13,397 nucleotides of DNA from Bdellovibrio sp. (GCA_019104905.1 JAHRXB010000176.1:1-13397); one strand, 5' to 3'. Shown: positions 1 to 7,012, numbered from the stretch's first letter. Made by a program: numbers and translations. The notes: generated by a model from the letters alone, not told the origin.

Positions 1-1
1 T

Positions 2-898
2 CTTTTATCGAGCACGTTGGGTTTGGCTGCCGAGGATCCCTGTTTTAGTCGAGCGGAAAGCCCGGTCCTCAAGATATATTCTCAGACCTCTTTGGATGTC
101 GACGCAAAAATGGTTTCGGTGATGGGGACATGCAAGGAACTTAAGAAGACGGCAATGTATGAAAAAAAAGGTGTAGTACGCAGTCTCGCGGAAGGTTTTG
201 TTCAGGCTGTCGGAGTGGGCGGCATGTTTGGCCTCGGAGCCAGCGCTTTTTCGAAAATGAATAACAACGAACACCAAAAGCAATATATGTCGGAGCTTGA
301 AAAGATTAAGACTATCCCGGACAGGATGGAGCGAATCAAGCGGGTGTACGAACTCGTCAGTACCTATCAAGGCCAATATGACTATGACTCCTTGGGAAAG
401 AAAACAGATTTTGTCGAGGGTAAGATGGTCGGGGCTTTGCGGCCTGAGAATCTTGTCGATGCCGCTAAAAAAAATGGAACTGCGGGGGTTTGCCGTCACT
501 TTGCGGCTCTTCTGTATTGGAGTCTTTTGCAAGTCGGACGGTCTTCTGAATCTAAAGATTCTGCTTTAGGTGAGAATGATTTTTCGGTGTCCTATATGAC
601 GGGAGACGTGCCCTTGGCGGGAGGCAATTCGGGAGGGCATGCGTGGGTTCGCGTGAATCTTCCCGTGAAAAACGAAAAAGGAGTTCGTGACTTTCGACAT
701 TTTGATTTAGATACAACATGGTATCCACAAGACTTTACGGTTTTGATGCCGCGAAGATCGGGCCTTAGTGAAAACGCGAGATCCAAAGCTGTAAGTGATT
801 GCCAGGAAGTTAAATCATGTCTTATGAAACGAAGTATTCAGCAGGATCAGTCATTTCGTTCCAAACAGCGAACGACGGAAGCGGGCGGAGTTCGCTAG
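2..898 (+). CDS. Secreted transglutaminase-like protein, 5' end outside window
   Basis: The frame is open from base 2 and runs off the left edge. The first visible residues (LLSSTLGLAAED) look like the end of a signal peptide with a signal peptidase I site after GLAA, so the in-frame TTG at 17 is not the real start. Counting from that TTG, the protein has a Cys in GVCRHFA (residue 159), a His in GGHAWVRV (208) and Asp in FDLDTTWYP (230/232). This spacing and context match the Cys-His-Asp triad of the transglutaminase-like (papain-fold) superfamily. A glycine-rich hydrophobic stretch lies near residues 57-78. The rest of the N-terminal half is unassigned. An exported enzyme acting on protein or peptide crosslinks is inferred; the substrate cannot be read from the sequence. 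No terminator follows. The DoxX gene starts 63 bases downstream with its own ribosome site. Confidence 0.7.
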   Translation, partial: LLSSTLGLAAEDPCFSRAESPVLKIYSQTSLDVDAKMVSVMGTCKELKKTAMYEKKGVVRSLAEGFVQAVGVGGMFGLGASAFSKMNNNEHQKQYMSELEKIKTIPDRMERIKRVYELVSTYQGQYDYDSLGKKTDFVEGKMVGALRPENLVDAAKKNGTAGVCRHFAALLYWSLLQVGRSSESKDSALGENDFSVSYMTGDVPLAGGNSGGHAWVRVNLPVKNEKGVRDFRHFDLDTTWYPQDFTVLMPRRSGLSENARSKAVSDCQEVKSCLMKRSIQQDQSFRSKQRTTEAGGVR

Positions 899-961
899 GT
901 CTCAGCTTTCACTTGCGAGATGATGAGATATAGGGTGGGATAGAGAAAAGGAGATCTCATA

Positions 962-1354
962 ATGAAAGCCAAACTGCCTTTGATTGCTCGTCTCTTATTA
1001 GGATTTGTCTTTTTTGCCTCGGGTTTGATGGGATTACTAAATCTGGTTCCGCCACCTCCGGATTTGCCAGAACGTCTTGTGACTTTTAATACAGGCCTTG
1101 CGGCGTCTGGCTATTTTTTCACTTTACTCAAAGGAACGGAGACTGTTTGCGGTCTTTTGCTTTTGAGCGGCTTTTTTGTTCCATTGGCTTTGGTGGTTTT
1201 AGCGCCGATTGTGTTGAACATCTTCCTTGTTCACGCCTTTATGGCACCCAGTGGGCTGCCTCTGGCTATCGTACTGGGTTTGCTGTTGTCGTACCTTTCG
1301 TTTTTTGCGCCACCGTACTCTTCAACGGTAAAGTTGCTTTTTCGCCGTAAATAA
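962..1354 (+). CDS. DoxX-like small integral membrane protein
   Basis: A protein of 130 residues made almost entirely of membrane segments (about 8-28, 44-76, 72-95 and 97-118). The pattern ARLLLGFVFFASGLMGL at the N-terminus, then GLAASGYFFTLLKGTETVCGLLLL, matches the DoxX/DoxD family, whose members are 4-helix inner-membrane proteins of about 120-150 aa. Some members are linked to quinone or thiosulfate redox chemistry, but the family is broad and no specific substrate is supported here. The start is secure: AAAGGAG at 947-953 lies 8 bases before the ATG. The gene is convergent with slyX. The hairpin just after the stop has its U-tract only on the minus strand, so termination of this transcript is less certain. 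Confidence 0.75.
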   Translation: MKAKLPLIARLLLGFVFFASGLMGLLNLVPPPPDLPERLVTFNTGLAASGYFFTLLKGTETVCGLLLLSGFFVPLALVVLAPIVLNIFLVHAFMAPSGLPLAIVLGLLLSYLSFFAPPYSSTVKLLFRRK

Positions 1355-1379
1355 AAAAAGGAGGGACAAAGTCCCTCCT
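1353..1379 (-). terminator. Intrinsic terminator of the slyX transcript
   Basis: A perfect 9-bp stem (1359-1367 with 1371-1379, GC-rich) closes a 3-base loop. Read on the minus strand it is followed by a run of T (bases 1358 to 1353). It lies 26 bases after the slyX stop. On the plus strand no T-run follows the stem, so it is expected to act mainly for slyX and only weakly, if at all, for the convergent DoxX gene. Confidence 0.85.
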
Positions 1380-1405
1380 ACAAGCTGGCTTAAGTTTGCG
1401 GTTAA

Positions 1406-1609
1406 TCAGTAATGCGGCGGCTTCTCGTTCGCCGCCCCCTCAACGCCGGTGAGGGTCTTTAGTTGATCTGTGATGACTTTAAGCGCTTTCTCAAGCTTCT
1501 CAATAGCCAGGTATTGGTTGTGCACTGTTTGTTGCAACTCTTCGATAGCGGCTTCTTGGTGGGAAAACTTAATTTCGAGGTCGATCAGTCTTGATTCATT
1601 CATAGTCAT
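1406..1609 (-). CDS. slyX: SlyX family protein
   Basis: A 67-residue protein with the full SlyX layout: a long coiled-coil helix (residues about 5-52, with regular hydrophobic heptads) and the hallmark C-terminal PPHY. SlyX proteins are about 70 aa and widespread in proteobacteria; their molecular role is poorly known. Two ATGs are possible (1609 and 1603). The first has GGGA 6 bases upstream and is preferred. The gene lies 99 bases after traT on the same strand. That gap holds a perfect TATAAT on the minus strand (1704-1699) but no convincing -35 box, so slyX may have its own promoter or be read through from traT. It ends at a strong terminator. Confidence 0.85.
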   Translation of the reverse strand: MTMNESRLIDLEIKFSHQEAAIEELQQTVHNQYLAIEKLEKALKVITDQLKTLTGVEGAANEKPPHY

Positions 1610-1708
1610 TTAAATCCCAAAATGTTGATTTGGAACCTAGCCGCTATTCCGGGGAAAATCAATATCTGATCTAAAATCGTTCGCGTGCCGCCAAATTCAT
1701 TATACGGC

Positions 1709-2446
1709 TTAGAAGATGCCTGCGATACTTTGAGCAAGAGCTCGTTGCAGTTCGGGAGCCGCCTCCGTGAACTCCAAATTCACCTTATTTGCAGAACTCA
1801 AAATTCGAGTTTGATAAGTTTTCCAATTTGTTTTCTCTGAATATTTCGAAATGGTGCCGCTTGTTCCGGATTGATTAAAGTGTAATTCGGTGTTTTGCAC
1901 GGTTGTTTTGTTTCCGATACGTTCTTTGATTTGCACATCTGTGATAATGCTAAAGTGAACGTCTTTAACCAGAGAATCCGCAACAACAGCGGCAATTCCA
2001 CCAAGAATGCCAGCGGCCACCATCGTTTTATCGCTGGCTCCTGCGACATAAGCGGTCCCCGCGCCGAGGGCCACCCCGTCGGTGCCGTAACCCTTGTAGA
2101 TAGCTGCTTCGGCCGCATTGGGATCCATTTTCCCGACCTGAAGGACGTTAACATGAAGAACAAATTTGGCTTGATTCAGGGTTGAAACAATTTTGAAACC
2201 TTTAGATCGAAGAGCATTTTCTAAGTCTTGAGAAATTCGAAAGTCGGGTTTATCCGAAGAGTTTTTTGTCTGAATATAGATTCTTTTGGATTGTTCATTT
2301 TCAACGGGATCCAGGAAAAGGCTGGAGCTCATTTTTGTCTGAACATCGAGCTTTCTTTTTGAAATGGCGACCTGGGTCGCCGCGCAGCCCGAAAGAAGGG
2401 CTAGGGACGTAATAATGGATACAGATTTAAATAAGTTAAGACGCAT
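1709..2446 (-). CDS. traT: TraT-like outer-membrane lipoprotein
   Basis: At 245 aa this is the same length as plasmid TraT (about 243 aa) and close to it throughout. It starts with a lipoprotein signal peptide with lipobox LSGC, Cys at residue 21, followed by Ala, which predicts outer-membrane sorting. TraT-diagnostic stretches include KDVHFSIITDVQIKER in the middle and YQTRILSSANKVNLEF near the C-terminus. A central Gly/Ala-rich hydrophobic stretch (about residues 118-160) matches the family. TraT mediates surface exclusion and serum resistance on F-like plasmids. Here no tra genes are nearby, so a chromosomal surface role is more likely. The start is well supported by GGAGG at 2453-2457, 6 bases before the ATG. 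slyX follows on the same strand. Confidence 0.92.
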   Translation of the reverse strand: MRLNLFKSVSIITSLALLSGCAATQVAISKRKLDVQTKMSSSLFLDPVENEQSKRIYIQTKNSSDKPDFRISQDLENALRSKGFKIVSTLNQAKFVLHVNVLQVGKMDPNAAEAAIYKGYGTDGVALGAGTAYVAGASDKTMVAAGILGGIAAVVADSLVKDVHFSIITDVQIKERIGNKTTVQNTELHFNQSGTSGTISKYSEKTNWKTYQTRILSSANKVNLEFTEAAPELQRALAQSIAGIF

Positions 2447-2596
2447 AATGGACCTCCATAAGTGTGCCTATGGTATTTCAAACCTCAGGCCACTTGATTC
2501 GGTCTTAAAACGGCCCCTGCTTCTTTAAGAAGGCGGATTGTTTCCATTTTGAGTATGAAGTCTAAGAATTGAGAATTATGAAGAAGCCCTCAGGGG

Positions 2597-2998
2597 TTAT
2601 GGAAAATCAATAAGATGTTTTGCGATCCGGGCAGACGCGTTTTTGTAATGGGCGACCATCTTTTGTTCAAGATCGGTACAGTCATCTAACTTGGTAGTGC
2701 AGTCGATGACGGTGTCTTGTTGGGAGTCGTAAATAACGAAATATAAGTTAATGGACGGGACTCTTCCTGAGATGTACGTCGCCATCATGGGGGGGTAGGT
2801 ATCTCTGATAAGAATAAATCTATTGGTGTCTTCTATCTCACTTGAAAATATATATTTATTAATATCTCGGATGAGCCCTCTGAGGTTTGCCGTATGTCCG
2901 CTGTCCATTTCAAAAGCAGTTAATCTTTTTTGATAGGCGTCCATGGCTTCCTTTTGCAGATGGGTTGCTCCTCTTGGAAAGAGATCAATGAGGGTCAT
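2597..2998 (-). CDS. Hypothetical protein, 133 aa
   Basis: I do not recognise this protein. The ATG at 2998 is chosen over the upstream in-frame TTG (3022) because AAGGAG lies 8 bases before it. The product is soluble and mixed charge, with no signal peptide or membrane segment. It has an N-terminal helical part and a likely beta-rich centre (residues about 59-92: RFILIRDTY, INLYFVIYD). Two cysteines lie in DCTTKLDDC, followed by a C-terminal helix. It stands alone, with 150 bases between its stop and the traT start, on the same strand as traT and just outside the proposed left end of the integrated element. No clear promoter or terminator is seen. Confidence 0.6.
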   Translation of the reverse strand: MTLIDLFPRGATHLQKEAMDAYQKRLTAFEMDSGHTANLRGLIRDINKYIFSSEIEDTNRFILIRDTYPPMMATYISGRVPSINLYFVIYDSQQDTVIDCTTKLDDCTDLEQKMVAHYKNASARIAKHLIDFP

Positions 2999-3108
2999 GG
3001 GGTGTACTCCTTGTGTAAACAAATATTAAAGTACCCCTGATGACAGTAGGCAAGCGTTAATCGATTCTGAGTGGAGCCGGGGGCTAAGAGCTGAAATGAA
3101 GGGAAATG

Positions 3109-3119
3109 AAAATTGGCGG
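3109..3119 (+). repeat. Candidate left attachment-site repeat
   Basis: Eleven bases (aaaattggcgg) identical and in the same orientation to 6967-6977, which covers the CCA end, discriminator base and first acceptor bases of tRNA-Ser. Upstream bases also agree at 5 of 8 positions. The position fits a duplicated tRNA 3' end left at the far side of an insertion. The rest of the gene-free stretch 2999-3241 holds only a weak AT-rich inverted repeat (3168-3174 with 3185-3191). Confidence 0.5.
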
Positions 3120-3241
3120 GCACAAGTAGATGACTTTATAACGGAATGCCCTGGCGTTTGCTGCTTAATTTCAATTAATTCCATTTGAAATAATAGGGAC
3201 GTAGCATTTTCGAACCATAGTTCAATTCCTGTATTCTTGAA

Positions 3242-4240
3242 TTATTCGAAATCATCGAATTGTATTTTATCTTTGATTGGACTAGGCGAGTTGATCATTT
3301 CGTCAATTAATTCAGAAGGTAAGACTGTGCCGTATCCTAAATCGTCGTAGTTTCCTTCGCCCAGGGGAGTCTGAATGGCCACTCCTATCACAGCACCATT
3401 GGCATTCACGACAGGTCCACCACTATTGCCTCCTCTGATCTTCGCAGTAATTAAAATAAGCTCTGAATTGGAGAAATACTGTGTACCCACTCCAGCTACA
3501 GAACCTCTAGTTACTGTAAGCCTAGAAGAGACCTGCGCTTGCTCGACAGTTTGGATTGTGTGGAACCCAGGGACGCTAGGATATCCCATAGTAATTACCG
3601 TATCTAAAATGTTTTCAGATTCAAGACGCGTGAAAGGTTTTGCTAATGGCAAAGTCTTCGGCATCTTAATGAATGCCAAATCGATATCTTTGTTTCCATG
3701 ACAATTAAAAGTGGAAGATACGAGATCCATTTTAGACAGACCTTGCAGTGAAATGGCCTTAGCTTCCTCCACACAGTGTTTAGCGGTTATTAAATATTCT
3801 TTGTAAAGAAATCCAGTTCCTACAGTTTTATCGCCATTAGCCTTGATATGGCATATGGGTAGGATGGATTTTTTGTATTGCTCAAAAATGAAGGGGAAGC
3901 CGAATGTCAAACAAGAGATCTGATCTTTAAAATCCTCTAACATAGATCCTGAGTAATTCGAAAGTACACCTGGAGCAGTTACGATATAGCTATTTTCTAT
4001 TCCCAACGCTCCTCCCTTATGAAGAGGATTCAAATAACCGTGACTAACTAAAAGATCGCATATTTGAACTAATATTGATGGCATCAGAATTTTTTTGTTC
4101 GCATATGTAGGTTGTGCCACAAAGTCCATAATGGTCTTACGCTTTAGAACTGAATTTTCTGTTTCTATTTGAAAAAATTCCAGTAAATGCACCGGCAACA
4201 TTGGATAACTCTTTGCCACAAGATTAATTAAGTTGCTCAA
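3242..4240 (-). CDS. Trypsin-like serine peptidase with N-terminal extension
   Basis: A chymotrypsin-fold (S1, HtrA/V8-like) peptidase with a complete triad. Counting from the TTG at 4240 (332 aa), His155 lies in LITAKHC, Asp187 in DIDLAFIK and Ser273 in GGNSGGPVV. The protease domain covers about residues 125-310. No PDZ domain follows and no signal peptide is visible, so a cytoplasmic location is likely. The first 100 or so residues are a separate helical domain (PVHLLEFFQ, QICDLLVSHGYLNPL) that may be a winged-helix-like sensor; this is inference. Starts are uncertain: TTG 4240 has GGAGG 4 bases upstream, ATG 4201 has only a weak site, and the frame is open back to 4426, overlapping the preceding gene. 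A good start at 4326 lies in another frame. The gene sits 88 bases after the membrane-protein gene, probably in one transcript. Confidence 0.82.
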   Translation of the reverse strand: MSNLINLVAKSYPMLPVHLLEFFQIETENSVLKRKTIMDFVAQPTYANKKILMPSILVQICDLLVSHGYLNPLHKGGALGIENSYIVTAPGVLSNYSGSMLEDFKDQISCLTFGFPFIFEQYKKSILPICHIKANGDKTVGTGFLYKEYLITAKHCVEEAKAISLQGLSKMDLVSSTFNCHGNKDIDLAFIKMPKTLPLAKPFTRLESENILDTVITMGYPSVPGFHTIQTVEQAQVSSRLTVTRGSVAGVGTQYFSNSELILITAKIRGGNSGGPVVNANGAVIGVAIQTPLGEGNYDDLGYGTVLPSELIDEMINSPSPIKDKIQFDDFE

Positions 4241-4269
4241 GCATCCTCCAATAACAGGCCGAAAAAAAT

Positions 4270-4326
4270 CTAACCTGCATAAACAAAATCCATGGATTCC
4301 GTGCGATTGGTTGTGTGATCTAGCAT
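4270..4326 (-). other. 18-codon ORF at the expected start of the peptidase gene
   Basis: An ATG at 4326 follows the stop of the membrane-protein gene by two bases and has AAGGA about 6 bases upstream, a textbook coupled start. Its frame reads 18 residues (ending MDFVYAG) and stops at 4272-4270. Loss of one base near that stop would explain the break: adding a base there would join it to the open peptidase frame (LDFFRPVIGG...). It could be a leader peptide, a natural frameshift, or a sequencing error. Confidence 0.45.
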
Positions 4327-4328
4327 GA

Positions 4329-5279
4329 TCATTCCTTTTTACTATCTGTGCCCTGACTACTTGCTGAGGATTCAGTCGATACGGGCTTTTGCTCTTCTTG
4401 GATGAGCCGTCCTTTGATGAAATCAAGGCTGTTATTAATGCCCCACGTTAGGACTATAGCGCAGACTGCAACTAATCCCGTTAAAACCATAGATTCAATT
4501 CTTCGACCTTTGAAACTATTCATCGGAAAATATTTATCTCTCGCGCTGATTAGGAAGCGAGAGATGTATGTCCATGAGTTTGAACCAAAGAGAAATACCG
4601 CTGCAAAAATGTATACCGTTGAAAAAGGCAGTTTTGATGCATCAACATACTTGGTCGACCAAACTGAGATCGAAAATACAATGAAGACGGCGAAAATTTG
4701 AATGAGGAATTCAGTTACTTTATGGTAAAGAAATCGATTCGCATTGGGGAGGTCGTCTATTAACTGAGAAAATAGAGCATAAGTTGACTTAACCCACATT
4801 GAATCCGTACCTACTACCACCATTTGATTAGCAAACGAATCATTTTTGCCGACTGCAAACTTTAGCCTACAGTGAGGTCTGGTTCTTTTGTCGTAGTTGG
4901 CTAGAATCTCAATTGATAGAGATAGAACTTGAGACGAGGATTTAAATACTGTCACAAATGAGTTTTTATCTGCCCCACTATACTCTTCCCGTTCGGTTGA
5001 GATCTCGTATAAAATGTTGGTATCAACATATCCTCGAGCGGCCAAATAATTCGCCGCACTATCGCAGGTTCCGATAATTTCATTTAAATGTGATTCGGTA
5101 ATATGTTTATAGTTAATTACTTTTTTTCGGGAACCTATGTCTAAAAATAGCAACTTCGAAAACTCTGCGGGTGGGAGTATTTCCTGTACCGGATTTGCTA
5201 CGATAGAAGAGGAGTCGGTCACCGATGTCGAAAGATCTGTGGTGCTGCTTGTTTCCATTGGCTTTTCATTCTCGTCCAT
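4329..5279 (-). CDS. Membrane protein with cytosolic N-terminal domain
   Basis: I do not recognise the family. The 316-aa product begins with a Ser/Thr-rich, probably disordered stretch (residues 1-38) and a folded soluble domain (about 40-185, with the motif RPHCRLKFAVG). Three membrane segments follow, near 191-208, 219-239 and 264-282. The charged tail is rich in Ser, Gln and Lys. This layout suits a membrane-anchored sensor or pore partner. The ATG at 5279 is used because the upstream TTG (5285) has no better ribosome site; neither has a clear one. Its stop overlaps the region of the peptidase start, and both genes face the same way, so the two proteins probably work together. The 147-base gap upstream shows no convincing promoter. 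Confidence 0.75.
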   Translation of the reverse strand: MDENEKPMETSSTTDLSTSVTDSSSIVANPVQEILPPAEFSKLLFLDIGSRKKVINYKHITESHLNEIIGTCDSAANYLAARGYVDTNILYEISTEREEYSGADKNSFVTVFKSSSQVLSLSIEILANYDKRTRPHCRLKFAVGKNDSFANQMVVVGTDSMWVKSTYALFSQLIDDLPNANRFLYHKVTEFLIQIFAVFIVFSISVWSTKYVDASKLPFSTVYIFAAVFLFGSNSWTYISRFLISARDKYFPMNSFKGRRIESMVLTGLVAVCAIVLTWGINNSLDFIKGRLIQEEQKPVSTESSASSQGTDSKKE

Positions 5280-5426
5280 AAGCAATATATCGGAATTATC
5301 TCACAAATCTAAATGCCAATTAATTTAGTAAATCAACTAGTCGAAGGTTTGTAGATGCATATTTTTTGCGCAAATACTTGTAGGCCTTCAGTTGGCGATA
5401 TTATGAAGATTGCTGCATATGGCCAC

Positions 5427-6248
5427 CTAATAGTGACTTTTTAGATAGGACGGCGGAGAGAAGTTTTGAATCCAGGGCTTCGACCGGATTTTATTCATGA
5501 GATCCCAAAAGCACTCTTGTGCGAATTTGTGGTTAATTCCATCGGGAAATTTATAGCTATAACCTGGCGGGTTTTCAGATAGCGGTGTGTAGACCGCCTG
5601 GTATGTTGGTTGGAGATATTCAAATATCCCCCAGCGGATCTTATTAAGTGAAGCGGCTATTGTGGTTGAATGATAGCTAAGAATGTTGTTCTGAAATTGT
5701 TCCTGGAATTCACTTATGATGGAAAGAGACTGATGTAAATTTAAGTCATGTCCCTGATCTTTAAAAACATTCTGAAGTCTCTGAGCGACCTTCGTTAATC
5801 GCGTGAAATTATGCTTGGATATATTGCCGCAAAAAACAATCATGTCTGAACGCTTAATGCTAAGATCTAGTTGCAATTCGACCGACGGGAACCAGGCCTT
5901 ATCATATTTCATGTGAGTTTGAAGCCAGGACGAAAAGTCGTCTGTGCTATTCTTGAGATTGCGAGCAGCCTCATGGGATCCCAGCAATGGATTTGAAATA
6001 ATTGAGCGCAAGGAGCTTAAGTATGATTCTCTAATTCCGAATACGTCTCCATCCGGTTTGGAGAGGAAGTCGACGAGCATTATACAAAAGAAGTTGAAGT
6101 GGGTACGAGATTTGAAGCCAATCTGAATCTCATCTCCAGCTCCTATCTCAAGAACTTCATGATTTACGGTCCCATTGATGAGTTCGTAAACCGCTGTAAG
6201 TACAATTACTTCCTGTTCTAGGTTGTTAAGCTTGAATCCATTCGGCAT
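5427..6248 (-). CDS. Hypothetical protein, 273 aa, in element
   Basis: Unrecognised. The ATG at 6248 is chosen over an upstream in-frame TTG (6299) because AAGGAG lies 8 bases before it and the TTG falls inside a likely promoter. The product is soluble and mainly helical, without a signal peptide. The N-terminal half has alternating hydrophobic strands (EQEVIVLTAVYEL, FFCIMLVDFL). The C-terminal third is rich in aromatic residues (IRWGIFEYLQPTYQAVY, ECFWDLMNKIRSKPWI). The helical FNFFCIMLVDFL and LQLDLSIKRSDMIVFCGNISKHN stretches might bind a ligand or partner, but nothing shows catalysis. It is the first gene of the minus-strand passenger group. Its promoter abuts the truncated helicase pseudogene, so the 5' part of that pseudogene was probably lost when this cassette arrived. 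Confidence 0.65.
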   Translation of the reverse strand: MPNGFKLNNLEQEVIVLTAVYELINGTVNHEVLEIGAGDEIQIGFKSRTHFNFFCIMLVDFLSKPDGDVFGIRESYLSSLRSIISNPLLGSHEAARNLKNSTDDFSSWLQTHMKYDKAWFPSVELQLDLSIKRSDMIVFCGNISKHNFTRLTKVAQRLQNVFKDQGHDLNLHQSLSIISEFQEQFQNNILSYHSTTIAASLNKIRWGIFEYLQPTYQAVYTPLSENPPGYSYKFPDGINHKFAQECFWDLMNKIRSKPWIQNFSPPSYLKSHY

Positions 6249-6269
6249 TCTTAATACTCCTTGGATATA

Positions 6270-6299
6270 TTTAAAGCTTAACAGTTTTATCGACGTCAA
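6270..6299 (-). promoter_or_regulatory. Candidate promoter of the passenger genes
   Basis: Minus strand: TTGACG at 6299-6294 (5 of 6 to the -35 consensus) and TTTAAA at 6275-6270 (4 of 6 to the -10 consensus), 18 bases apart. It lies 21 bases before the ATG of the 273-aa gene and could drive all three passengers. Confidence 0.4.
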
Positions 6300-6304
6300 T
6301 ATAA

Positions 6305-6548
6305 GTTCCAGTTCATTTGATCATCATCAATACATTGAGCCGGTCTCTAGTTGGAGGGGAGGAAAACTCGAGCGCTGATATGGGAAGTTTCCTTAAAAAC
6401 ATTGATATGTTAAGGCAAAGCACAAATACGGTGGTTGTACATCATTCAGGGAATGACGTTAATAGGGGGGCGCGTGGTCTTCACTCCTTAAAGCAGCTGT
6501 GGACACAGAGTTGTCTTTGGCCTTTGGTCCCGAGGAAAACTTGTTACC
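6305..6548 (+). pseudogene. RepA-like AAA (AAA_25) helicase remnant
   Basis: The frame encoding NTLSRSLVGGEENSSADMG, then VVVHHSGNDVNRGARG, matches the Walker-B and sensor region of RepA/AAA_25 hexameric helicase-type ATPases found on plasmids and integrated elements. The 5' part (Walker A and upstream) is missing: a stop precedes base 6305. After RGARG the frame is wrong, and the family's expected SSLLKAAVDTEL continues in another frame from base 6481. This fits loss of one base around 6478-6480. Similarity fades after about 6540, where recombinase-like sequence begins, so the 3' part is also missing. No start codon or ribosome site remains, and this is a dead gene fragment. Confidence 0.7.
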
Positions 6549-6554
6549 TCCTGT

Positions 6555-7012
6555 GTGTTGCAATATCTCCGGAATAATTGTGATCCAAATATTCAAACAA
6601 GAGCGCTGTTAAGGATGATTTTGGCAATGATAGGTGCAAAAGAAAACCAAGCTTATGATCTATTCGGATCTGGATCTATTGATCTCGATATTTTCAGTAT
6701 TCAGCGTAAAAGACTTCAGGACGAGAGACGCCCTATGGGGAACTGATGAGGCAAACGCAGCTCAAAATCAATGGCACTGACGCAGAAACGGTAGATTCTA
6801 TTATCGAACTGGATAACAAGGCAGAATCACTTTGGATTCATATGAGTGCTGAAGAGAAGCGTGAACTACTGGATAAGCTACTATCGAACCGATGGCTTGA
6901 TGGGTTAAATGTGCGATATGAAATTATAAAACCGTTAAGGACACTTGCTGAAATGAACGGAAAGTCAAAATTGGCGGAGAGAGAGGGATTCGAACCCTCG
7001 TTAGGCTTTTGA
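6555..7012 (+). pseudogene. Serine recombinase C-terminal remnant, frameshifted
   Basis: Two overlapping frames (6555-6746 and about 6710-7012) together read as the coiled-coil and C-terminal end of a large serine recombinase. The first ends DIFSIQRKRLQDERR. The second continues PYGELMRQTQLKING and ends with the family pattern LLDKLLSNRWLDGLNVRYE followed by KPLRTLAEM. One indel around 6726-6740 separates them. The catalytic resolvase domain and the DNA-binding part are absent, so no integrase activity is expected. The last 13 or so codons (AEREGFEPS...) are antisense tRNA-Ser read as protein; this shows that the gene ended at or across the attachment site, as recombinase genes next to tRNA ends often do. 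Confidence 0.65.
6967..6977 (+). repeat. Candidate right attachment-site repeat at tRNA 3' end
   Basis: Second copy of the 11-base repeat at 3109-3119. It spans the encoded CCA (6972-6974), the discriminator base (6975), two acceptor-stem bases, and five bases beyond the tRNA. Confidence 0.5.

Larger units (their letters stand above)
3109..6977. mobile_element. Putative tRNA-Ser-integrated element, degraded
   Basis: A segment of about 3.87 kb bounded by an exact 11-base direct repeat, one copy of which is the 3' end of tRNA-Ser. The tRNA lies entirely outside the element with its 3' end facing in, the usual geometry for integration at tRNA ends. Next to the tRNA are remains of a serine recombinase and a RepA-like helicase, as expected for the integration and replication module of a small integrative element or satellite. 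The other three genes are passengers on the opposite strand. Base composition shifts: rows starting 3241, 4681 and 5101 count 30, 33 and 27% GC by hand. Both mobility genes are broken, so the element is probably fixed in place. Confidence 0.55.

Noticed and set aside
5..532. Long minus-strand frame opposite the transglutaminase-like gene
   Set aside because: It mirrors a gene with clear catalytic motifs and lacks any domain or ribosome site.
2584..2596. CCCTGAGGG palindrome after the 133-aa gene as a terminator
   Set aside because: The stem is 3 bp with a 3-base loop and no T-run follows.
2999..3022. Earlier TTG start for the 133-aa gene
   Set aside because: The strong AAGGAG site lies inside this extension and points to the ATG at 2998.
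3168..3191. AT-rich inverted repeat near the left end of the element
   Set aside because: Only 7 bp, A/T-dominated, no T-run; likely chance in AT-rich DNA.
4241..4426. N-terminal extension of the peptidase frame back to 4426
   Set aside because: It overlaps the preceding gene by 98 bases in another frame and reads as low-quality sequence (HARSHNQSHGIHGFCLC).
6972..7012. C-terminal residues AEREGFEPSLGF of the recombinase frame
   Set aside because: They are antisense tRNA-Ser sequence read through, not recombinase domain.
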